From Planctomycetota bacterium (GTDB taxonomy: Bacteria; Planctomycetota; Planctomycetia; Pirellulales; Thermoguttaceae), in NCBI GenBank assembly GCA_015661985.1, contig DQVB01000449.1, forward strand, positions 1-7,373: a stretch of 7,373 nt of DNA, written 5' to 3'. Below the pieces are notes generated by a model, which was not told the origin of the DNA, did no database searches, and worked only from the letters and a program-made list of their open reading frames with translations. Below, in pieces: positions 1 through 6,655 of this stretch. How positions within the stretch are numbered: the stretch's first letter is position 1; every line of letters starts with the position of its first letter. A program made the position numbers and the translations under genes.

Positions 1-481
1 AATCGACCAGGGCGAGGCAAAGAGGGTTGGAAGAGCGGGCCGCCTGGTGCAGCCGCTCGGCAAGGGCTTGGTTCCAAGCCCAGCGGTTGGGCAACCCCGT
101 GACCGGATCAGTGGCAGCTTGCTGGGCCAGCTGCCGGTCGAGCTCCTCGTGGCGCCGGCACTGGTGACGCAGCTGGGCGATTTGGGCCACCAACCGGCAG
201 GCCAGCCGCAGCTCCCGGGGAGTCGCATCTGGGGGCAGCACGGCATCAGCCTCGCCATCCACTCCAACCAGGATCAGCCCAATCGGCCCGTCGGCCGTTG
301 CCAGGCGCCAGTGGCAATCATCTGTTACGACCAGCGCGGGTGGGTGGGCCGATGCTTCGCCAGAATGGATGGAGACCTGGTAACCATCTTCTCGGAGCAC
401 CTCGGCCCACTCGATGGCCAGCTGCTGATCGGTCAGACGGATCAGAACGTTCCTCTTTTCGGTTTGGCCCATCCAATTCAT
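1..481 (-). CDS. Receiver-like/GGDEF protein, N-terminal part (runs off left edge)
   Basis: Translating the minus strand from the ATG at 481-479 gives 160 uninterrupted residues to the window edge. Residues about 10-105 look like a degenerate response-regulator receiver domain. The strand NVLIRLTD lacks the usual acidic pair, ALVVTDD puts an Asp near the phospho-acceptor position, and ADAVLPPDATPREL sits where receivers have the Lys-Pro segment, but the Lys is missing. A Gln/Arg/Glu-rich helix (about 95-122) links to DPVTGLPNRWAW (125-136), the characteristic opening of a GGDEF diguanylate cyclase domain. LALVD at the edge leads into its first metal-binding Asp. The GGEEF signature itself lies outside the window, so whether it makes cyclic di-GMP cannot be judged. 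The start is uncertain: there is no good ribosome binding site before 481 or the alternative ATG at 472. It lies 59 bp downstream of the PqaA-type gene on the same strand. The GGDEF call is firm; the receiver call is moderate. Confidence 0.85.
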   Translation of the reverse strand, partial: MNWMGQTEKRNVLIRLTDQQLAIEWAEVLREDGYQVSIHSGEASAHPPALVVTDDCHWRLATADGPIGLILVGVDGEADAVLPPDATPRELRLACRLVAQIAQLRHQCRRHEELDRQLAQQAATDPVTGLPNRWAWNQALAERLHQAARSSNPLCLALVD

Positions 482-487
482 TGTAGC

Positions 488-536
488 CGCCGGGGATTCG
501 GCCGGCGTACCCCGCCTTTCCCAATGCGCGGCGGGG
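488..536 (-). promoter_or_regulatory. Two adjacent hairpins between the PqaA-type and GGDEF genes
   Basis: The first hairpin pairs 510-516 (CCCCGCC) with 530-536 (GGCGGGG), 7 bp with a 13-base loop, starting 4 bases after the PqaA-type stop codon. The second pairs 488-493 (CGCCGG) with 502-507 (CCGGCG), 6 bp with an 8-base loop, and ends 6 bases before the GGDEF start. Neither is followed by a T run on the minus strand. They could act as a weak or factor-dependent terminator, an mRNA stabiliser, or a fold that limits translation of the downstream gene. The pairing is visible; the function is inferred. Confidence 0.4.
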
Positions 537-540
537 CCTT

Positions 541-1875
541 TCAGCGGTTTTCCGGGAATCGGCGTATCAGCGTGGACAGTGAAGAGTCGAGCCCGTCGGC
601 CGTGAAGTCCAGTTGGCCGAACAGGGCGACGTATCCGCGGCGCGGCTTGGCCACTCGGCCGCTGTAGGTTTCCCCTTGGCGGCTCATCGGCCGGTCGGTC
701 CACACCGCGTCGCGGAAATCCCTGTCGAGTGAGCGGGCCACCCACAACCGCGCCTCCCGAGGCCGTGGGGTGGAACGGATCCGCAGCAGCAGGTCGTCGA
801 CGTCTTCGCCATGGTCCCAACGGACCGCGGGCATGGAGCGTCCGCTTACCACGTGGCGGAAGAAGGCGGCCAGTGTCCCCATGGCCAGATCACGACCGCC
901 TTCCAGTCCGTGACCGGCGTTGGGGACTTGGAGCAGGTACTTCGGCCCGACCAGTTCATGCCAATAGAATCGCGTGGCGTCCACGACCCAGTAGCGATCA
1001 TTGGTGCCGTTGATGATCAGTTTCGGAAGTGTCAGTTTCTGGCGATAGGTGAAAGGGTCCATCATCCGCCGCAGCTGGATTTCCCGTGGGGTTTCATCGG
1101 CCAGTTTGATCAGGCCTTTGCTGGTATAGTCGTGGATCTGTTCGCTGAATTCGCCCCATATGTCCAGCTGGTGCTGCATCTGGGGCTGGAAATTGAGCAC
1201 ATCGATCACGATGGGGGCGGTGGCCATGACGCGCGGATCGGCCACGGCCGTGAGCCAACTGGTCCAGCCGCGCTTCGACGCCCCGGTGATCACAAAGGCC
1301 TCGACCGTAGCCTGCCAGTGGGCCGTGGCCAGTTGCTCGACGGCGTCCATCGCCTTCATGGCGCTTTTGACCATGGGAAAAAGGAGCGGCCAACGGGCGT
1401 CACCCGTGGCCAGGTACCGGAGCCATGTCTCGCTGATCAGGTCGTCCTCTTTGCGGCCGTCCAACAGCGGCTGGTTGGGCACCTGGAAGAGCATGGCCAC
1501 CCGCGCACCGGTCATCGTGGCCAACTGCATGCCCAGTTCCCTGTCCCCGCCCCGGGGACGCCGGCCGTTTTCGCCGCCCGTGACGAACAGCAGCACGTGC
1601 CGGGGGTAGGCGATCCGCGCCGGCTCGTAAACCTGCAAAGCATGCTTCCACACGATCCCCTGCCAGCGCTGCGATGTGAGATCCACATCGTACAGCACCC
1701 CTGCGGACAGCTGCCGCTTTTCGCGCAGCTGCCACGCGAAGACGTTCTCCGGTCGACTGACGTAGTCGAAAAGGGCTGAAGGAACCGACCCTTCATCCGA
1801 CCGGGCCGGCGCGGCTGTCGCCACAACCCATATGACCGCTACAAACCACACGGGCACCCAACTTGCCATCTTCAT
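541..1875 (-). CDS. Secreted PhoPQ-activated pathogenicity-related (PqaA-type) alpha/beta hydrolase
   Basis: A 444-residue protein of the PhoPQ-activated pathogenicity-related family (named after Salmonella PqaA), abundant in planctomycetes and of unknown substrate. Residues 1 to about 24 form a signal peptide: Lys near the start, a Trp/Val/Ala-rich core, and Ala-Pro-Ala before Arg-Ser-Asp. The hydrolase fold shows FVTGGENG (97-104), the nucleophile elbow GASKRGW (198-204, Ser200), NGTNDRYW (289-296, Asp293) and NAGHGLEGG (319-327, His322), so the Ser-Asp-His triad looks intact. A C-terminal beta-rich stretch of about 100 residues completes it. The length fits the family. The start at 1875 is chosen because GAGGAG at 1886-1881 lies 5 bases before it and the signal peptide follows directly; an upstream in-frame ATG at 2010 would add a non-signal-like extension. 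It is probably exported to the periplasm or cell surface. Family membership is firm; the reaction (esterase or peptidase-like) is open. Confidence 0.93.
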   Translation of the reverse strand: MKMASWVPVWFVAVIWVVATAAPARSDEGSVPSALFDYVSRPENVFAWQLREKRQLSAGVLYDVDLTSQRWQGIVWKHALQVYEPARIAYPRHVLLFVTGGENGRRPRGGDRELGMQLATMTGARVAMLFQVPNQPLLDGRKEDDLISETWLRYLATGDARWPLLFPMVKSAMKAMDAVEQLATAHWQATVEAFVITGASKRGWTSWLTAVADPRVMATAPIVIDVLNFQPQMQHQLDIWGEFSEQIHDYTSKGLIKLADETPREIQLRRMMDPFTYRQKLTLPKLIINGTNDRYWVVDATRFYWHELVGPKYLLQVPNAGHGLEGGRDLAMGTLAAFFRHVVSGRSMPAVRWDHGEDVDDLLLRIRSTPRPREARLWVARSLDRDFRDAVWTDRPMSRQGETYSGRVAKPRRGYVALFGQLDFTADGLDSSLSTLIRRFPENR

Positions 1876-1880
1876 GCCTT

Positions 1881-1886
1881 CTCCTC
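1881..1886 (-). promoter_or_regulatory. Ribosome binding site of the PqaA-type gene
   Basis: GAGGAG on the minus strand lies 5 bases before the ATG at 1875 and 11 bases before a second ATG at 1869. The spacing decides for 1875. Confidence 0.75.
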
Positions 1887-1911
1887 TTTCAGGCCAGCTG
1901 AAGTTGTCCAC

Positions 1912-1934
1912 GATGTGGGCCTGGCGACCACATC
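1912..1934. promoter_or_regulatory. 7-bp inverted repeat upstream of the PqaA-type gene (possible operator or leader hairpin)
   Basis: GATGTGG (1912-1918) and CCACATC (1928-1934) are a perfect inverted repeat around 9 bases, centred about 48 bp before the start codon at 1875. The size suits a dimeric regulator or a small leader hairpin. No convincing -35/-10 pair was found beside it, so the role is a guess. Confidence 0.3.
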
Positions 1935-2022
1935 TGCGTACCGAACAGCGGCTATGTACCCGTTCACGGGCGGGGGCGCGACCCCAACATAAGGGAGCAT
2001 ACATCCCCACACTGTGTTGAGT

Positions 2023-2058
2023 CTATCAAGCCGATGTGGCCTATCAAGCCGCTTGGGC
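2023..2058. repeat. Two-copy 18-bp tandem repeat
   Basis: CTATCAAGCCGATGTGGC (2023-2040) is followed directly by CTATCAAGCCGCTTGGGC (2041-2058). They agree at 15 of 18 positions, including the first 11 bases. This is a local duplication in a stretch without genes. The first copy also contains the GATGTGG heptamer found in the inverted repeat at 1912-1934. Confidence 0.6.
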
Positions 2059-2341
2059 CACAAATCTGCAAACCTACCGAGCCATCGTACCGCCCGATCG
2101 CACGGTGAAAACCATTGCCGGACGAACGCGACTGGCCCTCCTGCACCCGTAGTGACAGTACAGCCCAGCTGAGGAGCGCACTTCGGGCCAACGGGTTCTG
2201 CGTCGTGCCGCCCCGGAAGGGATCCTGGTCTGCCCTGCAGGCCAGCGGCTCCCCGGGCACAGCTTGCCTGAGAGCGGCCTCACACGCTGGCTGGCCAAAA
2301 TTGCTATTCTGCCGTTTTTCCAATTCCGCTACCACAATGGC

Positions 2342-2458
2342 ATGAGGACGGAACCTCCATTGCCGAATGAGGTCTGGCAGCGCACGCCGCCCGCGGCGCA
2401 GGCCTCGATCCTTGCGCTTCAAAAGCAGCCCAACTCGAATGTCAGCCGGAGGACCTGA
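2342..2458 (+). pseudogene. Remnant resembling the N-terminus of an IS66-type transposase
   Basis: The frame from the ATG at 2342 to TGA at 2456-2458 encodes 38 residues. It begins with MRTEPPLPNEVWQRTPPAAQ and ends in PNSNVSRRT. As recalled, many planctomycete IS66-family transposases open with a similar Pro-Leu-Pro...Val-Trp...Pro-Pro-x-x-Gln-Ala stretch. That is followed by a coiled coil and then an Asn-Ser-Ser-Asn-Ser-Ser-Arg-Pro-Pro-Ser box. Here the coiled coil seems to be missing, the box is degenerate and a stop follows. There is no zinc-binding or DDE catalytic part and no clear ribosome binding site. The alternative is a chance reading frame. The assignment rests on memory of the family pattern, not on a search. 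Confidence 0.45.
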
Positions 2459-2528
2459 ATCGCAAAGAATCAAGCGGCTCATAGCAGCAGGGAACGGGGA
2501 GCACGGACCGGGGAGCAGACGTAACTCC

Positions 2529-2933
2529 ATGATCTATGGTCAAAGGAACGGAGCTCGCGGGGTCTATTTCTGGTCGGGTCGCGTTTGGGATGCGGAAGAC
2601 CTGATCGCGATGAACCGCGTGGTCCGCGCAATTGCTCCGGTGGAAGACGTCATCGTCAAGGGCGAGCCGATCGGCGATGCCGCCTCGGTGACACGCCCGG
2701 CGCGGCTGGGCGGTATGCGTCGGGGCGACGAGATGATCTTGCTGGTGGCGGACTATTTCGGTCGCACGGGCGGGACGGTGAAGCTGTCCGCGGCGGTCTC
2801 CACGCGCTCGCCCGTTCGTGAGCTGCTCACCCGAGAGCCTCTCTCGGACCATCTGTCCTCCGGCGAAGTGGCCCTGACGGTGAACCTGGGCAAAGCACGA
2901 GCTCGGTTCCTCCACGTCCAGCCGATCGACTGA
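2529..2933 (+). pseudogene. C-terminal fragment of a putative glycosidase-like protein
   Basis: From the ATG at 2529 the frame encodes 134 residues. The part from GARGVYFWSGR (about residues 8-18) onward looks like authentic protein. GARGVYFW followed by a helix with MNRVVRAIAPV resembles the last TIM-barrel strand and helix of large planctomycete glycosidase-like proteins. A short beta-sandwich tail often follows in these, here EMILLVADYFGRTGGTVKLS through VALTVNLGKARARFLHV. The catalytic barrel that should precede it is absent: upstream sequence (2459-2528) has no matching frame, no signal peptide and no well-placed ribosome binding site. I read this as the surviving 3' end of a deleted or rearranged gene, not a small functional protein. 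It is on the opposite strand to the intact putative glycosidase downstream and shows no obvious identity to that gene's C-terminus. Confidence 0.6.
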
Positions 2934-2979
2934 TGAGAAGGGGCGTAGCACCGCCAACGGTCACCGACATGGATGGGAG

Positions 2980-3107
2980 CTGAGAACCGCCGGAACAGTC
3001 GCGCCGAAAGGCCGCGGACAATCATCCTCGAACGCGCTCACTCCAACGAGCCCTCCGCAAGTGGCTCGGCTGGCCCAACGAAAGAGTCACCAGAGATCGG
3101 TTCTCAG
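2980..3107. repeat. 10-bp inverted repeat spanning 128 bp
   Basis: CTGAGAACCG (2980-2989) is the exact reverse complement of CGGTTCTCAG (3098-3107). A second short hairpin (3047-3068) lies between the arms. It could be the ends of a tiny non-autonomous element or chance. No flanking target duplication was recognised. Confidence 0.35.
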
Positions 3108-3172
3108 TTTTGCTCACCCGCCGTACGGGGCCGCCCTGCTGTGCCGGGGAATTCAATCCGCCGGATTTGCCG

Positions 3173-3197
3173 AAAAAAGGACGCACCGTCTAGCGCC
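3173..3197 (-). terminator. Possible intrinsic terminator of the CBM9-like gene
   Basis: About 40 bases past the stop codon on the minus strand, GGCGC (3197-3193) can pair with GCG-T-CC (3184-3179) around a T bulge, and six T residues (3178-3173) follow. An alternative 4-bp stem, GACG/CGTC, forms in the same place. The T run is convincing; the stem is short, so the call is tentative. Confidence 0.35.
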
Positions 3198-3234
3198 CCA
3201 CGGCCGCTTCCGCAGACCGCGACCAGTGGCAAGG

Positions 3235-6234
3235 TCAGGGAGTCCCGCCTTTTGGCGAGCGGCGCACGATGGCTGCGGACCAGCCTTCGGCCAGACGGAT
3301 CTCGCTGTAGGTCTTGCCGTCCCGGCGGACCAGCGGCGTTTTGTAATCGGGCACCTCGCGGCCGGTGTGGTCGAACACATGCACCTCGTGTCCGCTGGCG
3401 TCGCCCCAGCCGAACAGGCCGCTCACCTTCGTGATGATCCGTTCCCGACCGATGATGTAACCGCCGTGCAACTCCATCGGCGTGATCGGGTACATGTACC
3501 GCGTCAGGTGATGGTGCGTCGGGATCACGTTCATATCGTGGTACCAGTGGTAGACGCAGCCGTAGTCCAAGGCGGCCAGCATCACGCCGTAAGCGTCCTC
3601 TTCGCTGCGCTCGGTCAAATGGTCGCCCAGCGCGATGGGCGAGTACAAGTGGCTGCGCGCACAATGGGTGATGCTGCCCGTCTCGACGAAACACGGGAAC
3701 CGAAGCGCGGCCATCGCCCGGGTGTAGGGGGCCCCGTTGCCGATCAGCGGGCCGCGGGCCAGTATCCGTTTGGCCAGCGCCACGCGCCATGGCTCGGTCA
3801 GCAGCGTCACCGACGATTTCAGCCGGCGGATCGTCATGCGTTTCGGGTCGATGTCGCACGAATAGCCGTCCCACGGTTCGCCGTAGTGGTATCGATACGC
3901 GCTGTATTCGTGCTCGTCCCAGTAGACGCCTTCGGCTTTGATCTTGTCGAGGATGATGTCCACGTTCTTGGCGATGGCCTTTCCGTACGTGTTGCTTTCG
4001 GTGGGGAAGAAGATGCGCTGGTGCGGCCGGCCATAGTCGGCTTGCGAGCCGTCCGGGCGCAGCACGCGCGCGTCGGCGAAGCGTCGAGGCGAGTCGTCCA
4101 GCACATCCAGGAAGCAATGAAAGTAGACCAGGTTCTGCACGCCGGGCACCAGCCGCCGTCGTCGCTCGAAAGCCCGGATGTAGCGGTCGTGGTCCACCTG
4201 CTGGAACAGCGTCCCGTGAGCGTACCGGCCCTTGTGCTTGTAGATGGACGCGCAGACGTACTTGGCGTCTTTGAAGAGGATGAAGTTGCGAGTCTGCTCG
4301 TCGGTCCACGGCTCGGTCAGCCGCGGCGAGGCCCGGAAAAAGCAGAAACCGCCGTCGATGAGGAAGTTGGCGTCCATGATCCGCCGGGCGGCGTTGAGGA
4401 ACCGCCAGTAGTCGGGCCGATCGGCCGGCACGATGGCCCACTCGGCCGTGTAGCTCGCCCCCGGCCGCAGCGCCAGGTTGTTGTCGGCCAGCCCGAGCAC
4501 TCCGCCCGGCAAGGCGTAGTTGGTCACATGGACGCGCATCACGTCGCCGACAGCCATCAGGCCGATCCCGGCCGCGTCGGTGGCGCCGAACGTGGTGCTG
4601 TTGGCCGGTTCGGAAACCGAGCCGGTCCGCGCCGGACGCTCCAGCCCGGCCAGCCAGACCCGTTTCAGCCGCTCGCCCAGCGTCACCTCGTGACGCTGCA
4701 TCAGCGGCAGGTTCTCCGACGTGAGATTCGTGAACGTATCGCGCACGATCACAGCTTCCGGCTTCTTTTCGATGCGCCGCTCGTGACGGAAGTACCGGTT
4801 CGAGCCGTTCACCCATTTCGGCTCGGGCGTGGAAAACCGGCTGCGGACTTCGAACGTCTGGCCGCCGACCGTGACGCGCAGCAGGCCGGGCTGGTCGGCT
4901 GGCTGGTCGATGGTGAAGTCCGTCGCGAGCCGCGGCCGCGGCTCGATCACCGGGAGCGGTCCTGTGGGAGCGGGCCGGCGGCCTTTTTCCGCCGCCACCG
5001 GCATGCGGAACTCGAGCCGACCGTGCCCGACGACCAGCGGGTTCTGCACGCTGGCTGCCGCGCGGTTCTGGATGGTCAGCTCGTTCTCACCTTCGCGCAG
5101 CAGATCCGTGACCCGCAGCTCGAACAGACAGGCCCGTACGCCCTTCAAGAGCCCGTAGTACGGGTGCCCGTCGGGTTTTTCGAAATCCGGCGCGTAGTAC
5201 GTGGTGAACCGGTCGCCGGCAGCCATCGAGTAGACGGCGCCGCTGCGAGCCGGTACGCGCTGCGGCTTGTTGACCAGCCGCCGCCCGGTCAAGACCGTGC
5301 CGTTCAGGACGACCGAGAGCGCCGGCGTGTGTCCGGCCACTTTGCGATGGTCCATGCGTGCCTGGAGCACCAGCAGGGCCTCGCGCCCTTCGGGCACCGG
5401 CGGCGCGGTGAAGACGAACGTCTTTTTCTCGCCCTGCGGCAGACGGACTTCATCGAACACCGGCACGCGACGCACGCGCGGCCGAGCTGCGCCGTCGGTA
5501 CCGGCCAGAACCGCGGCCACCAGGCGCGAACGCGCGTGCCGCCAGGCGGCCGTCGACGTGGTCATGAGCGATTCCTGCCGCGGCTCCAGCGAATCCGTGT
5601 CGCTCAATCCGATCTCGAAATGGACGGTCATGCCGTCGGTCGGCGTCTCCACGCCCAGCACGCTCCACGGAATGGCCGCTTCGATCGTCCAGCCGGTTTC
5701 GGTTTTTCGGGCCGCCACCTTTACTCCCCGCGTGGTGGTTCCGCGCGGCCGGAAACAATACGCTTCGGGCCGGCAGTCGGCCAGAGCATCGCCGGTCGAC
5801 TGGAAATTGCCGGGACTGAATGCCCATTGGAACTGTCCCGCTCCGAAGGCGTCGCGTGCGGGCTCGCGGTCGGGCGAGACATCCAGGTACAGCTCGATGT
5901 GGTCGCCTTTCCAGATGCCGTCGCCCCGCTGCGTCTGCCGCAACTGGTCGTCGGTCACGTCGGCGGCCAGAAACAGGTGATCGCGCCGCCAGGCCAGCCA
6001 CACCGTGCCGTTCAAGTCCGCCGGGCCGGTCCATGCCCCGCGTCCCCAGACGACTTGCTCGGCCCGGTCCAGCGTCATCGCGCCCGGCACGTCGCTCCAG
6101 TCACTCAGATCGCCATCGATGGCAAACGGCGGATCCGGCTTCAGCGGAATCCCCTTCACCGCCTCGTCCGCCGCGCCGGCGCCTACCAAAGCAACGGTCA
6201 AGGACACCACGACCCCTGCGCCACGCATGAGCAT
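3235..6234 (-). CDS. Secreted CBM9-like multidomain putative glycoside hydrolase
   Basis: A 999-residue exported protein. Residues 1-22 are a signal peptide with a Val/Leu/Ala core. Residues about 30-240 match the family 9 carbohydrate-binding (CBM9-like) pattern: IDGDLSDWSDV (39-49), LFLAADVTDDQL (87-98), DHIELYLDVSPD (111-122), GWTIEAAIPW (181-190). Residues 250-415 look like a galactose-binding jelly roll. Residues 435-605 look like a supersandwich, with DTFTNLTSENLPL (499-511), as found before barrels in GH31/36/97-type enzymes. The rest is probably a TIM barrel: GVYWDEHEYS (769-778) and CFVETGSITH (848-857) end likely strands and offer candidate catalytic acids (Asp773, Glu774, Glu776, Glu851). 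HWYHDMN (896-902) and a His triplet (907-909) follow. A short beta tail ends it. I cannot place it in a named GH family. Starts at 6237, 6234 and 6228 are possible; 6234 gives 6-base spacing from GAGGAG. Exported polysaccharide breakdown is inferred. Confidence 0.85.
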   Translation of the reverse strand: MLMRGAGVVVSLTVALVGAGAADEAVKGIPLKPDPPFAIDGDLSDWSDVPGAMTLDRAEQVVWGRGAWTGPADLNGTVWLAWRRDHLFLAADVTDDQLRQTQRGDGIWKGDHIELYLDVSPDREPARDAFGAGQFQWAFSPGNFQSTGDALADCRPEAYCFRPRGTTTRGVKVAARKTETGWTIEAAIPWSVLGVETPTDGMTVHFEIGLSDTDSLEPRQESLMTTSTAAWRHARSRLVAAVLAGTDGAARPRVRRVPVFDEVRLPQGEKKTFVFTAPPVPEGREALLVLQARMDHRKVAGHTPALSVVLNGTVLTGRRLVNKPQRVPARSGAVYSMAAGDRFTTYYAPDFEKPDGHPYYGLLKGVRACLFELRVTDLLREGENELTIQNRAAASVQNPLVVGHGRLEFRMPVAAEKGRRPAPTGPLPVIEPRPRLATDFTIDQPADQPGLLRVTVGGQTFEVRSRFSTPEPKWVNGSNRYFRHERRIEKKPEAVIVRDTFTNLTSENLPLMQRHEVTLGERLKRVWLAGLERPARTGSVSEPANSTTFGATDAAGIGLMAVGDVMRVHVTNYALPGGVLGLADNNLALRPGASYTAEWAIVPADRPDYWRFLNAARRIMDANFLIDGGFCFFRASPRLTEPWTDEQTRNFILFKDAKYVCASIYKHKGRYAHGTLFQQVDHDRYIRAFERRRRLVPGVQNLVYFHCFLDVLDDSPRRFADARVLRPDGSQADYGRPHQRIFFPTESNTYGKAIAKNVDIILDKIKAEGVYWDEHEYSAYRYHYGEPWDGYSCDIDPKRMTIRRLKSSVTLLTEPWRVALAKRILARGPLIGNGAPYTRAMAALRFPCFVETGSITHCARSHLYSPIALGDHLTERSEEDAYGVMLAALDYGCVYHWYHDMNVIPTHHHLTRYMYPITPMELHGGYIIGRERIITKVSGLFGWGDASGHEVHVFDHTGREVPDYKTPLVRRDGKTYSEIRLAEGWSAAIVRRSPKGGTP

Positions 6235-6240
6235 CATCCT

Positions 6241-6246
6241 CTCCTC
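6241..6246 (-). promoter_or_regulatory. Ribosome binding site of the CBM9-like gene
   Basis: GAGGAG on the minus strand lies 3 bases before the ATG at 6237, 6 before the ATG at 6234 and 12 before the ATG at 6228. The 6-base spacing favours 6234. All three starts keep the signal peptide. Confidence 0.7.
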
Positions 6247-6288
6247 GCCTTTGCACCACGATTCGCTCACCGGTCAACTGAAGTCCCC

Positions 6289-6317
6289 AGTTTACGACGA
6301 ACAGCAGCCCCTGACAA
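6289..6317 (-). promoter_or_regulatory. Sigma70-type promoter of the CBM9-like gene
   Basis: On the minus strand TTGTCA (6317-6312, 5 of 6 to the consensus -35) is followed by exactly 17 bases and TAAACT (6294-6289, 4 of 6 to the consensus -10). Transcription would start near 6282, leaving a leader of about 45-50 bases that carries the GAGGAG site. This is the clearest promoter in the window. It implies that the gene is transcribed on its own. Confidence 0.5.
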
Positions 6318-6655
6318 ACGGTTCCGGCGATCGGAGAACAGGCGGTTCGCGGCAGAGTGCGAGCAAAAAAGACAAGAGAGAGCCGCAGGACGAAAAGCCG
6401 CCGGAGCCGGCGCAGTCCCCGCGGACAGGGGCCGGAATCGAGCGTCGCGAACGGCTGCCGAAACGACCGTCGAGCAAGCGCCTCCGCTGGCTCCGGCAGC
6501 GCGCCCCTGACGCGCAAATCCTCGAGCAAGCGGCCAGGGCCTCACGGCATTTGCCCCCGCTACTGCGCCACCAGCGACCACGGGGCAAGTCGAATTCAGC
6601 GGTAACACATTCGATTCATCTTGCGGGGGCATTTGGGCATCCAGTGCCGAGCTGC

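Larger units (their letters stand above)
1876..2341. other. Upstream/intergenic stretch with no supported gene
   Basis: The part nearest 1876 is the leader of the PqaA-type gene. It holds the ribosome binding site, the 13-base motif at 1892-1904 and the inverted repeat at 1912-1934. A tandem duplication lies at 2023-2058. Open frames on both strands between 1964 and 2530 have no recognisable domain, no ribosome binding site and unnatural residue composition, so none is called. The stretch next to 2341 borders a transposase-like remnant and is probably also decayed DNA. Confidence 0.5.
2934..3234. other. Convergent intergenic stretch, no gene
   Basis: This lies between the plus-strand glycosidase fragment and the 3' end of the minus-strand CBM9-like gene. 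No reading frame is convincing. It holds a 10-bp inverted repeat (2980-2989 with 3098-3107), a 6-bp hairpin inside it (CGAGCC 3047-3052, GGCTCG 3063-3068), and a possible terminator at 3173-3197. Confidence 0.5.

Noticed and set aside
318..524. 68-codon minus-strand frame
   Set aside because: It overlaps the GGDEF gene in another frame and has shadow-like composition.
47..667. 206-codon plus-strand frame at the left edge
   Set aside because: It is antisense to the GGDEF protein, whose DPVTGLPNR signature decides the coding strand.
811..1779. 322-codon plus-strand frame
   Set aside because: It is antisense to the PqaA-type gene, which has an intact catalytic triad and signal peptide. The plus frame has no recognisable motif.
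1964..2530. 188-codon minus-strand frame
   Set aside because: No domain and no ribosome binding site. The short string VAELEKRQNSN looked faintly like a transposase coiled-coil end, but nothing around it follows that pattern.
3104..4816. 570-codon minus-strand frame inside the CBM9-like gene
   Set aside because: It is an out-of-frame shadow with low-complexity Arg/Ala/Gly composition. The overlapping frame has the domain evidence.
3061..6510. 1149-codon open frame on the plus strand
   Set aside because: It lies antisense to the CBM9-like gene across that gene's whole length. Its translation is rich in Arg, Gly, Pro, His and Val with no domain, as expected from third-position GC bias in the true gene. 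The minus-strand frame has a signal peptide, promoter, ribosome binding site and recognisable domains.
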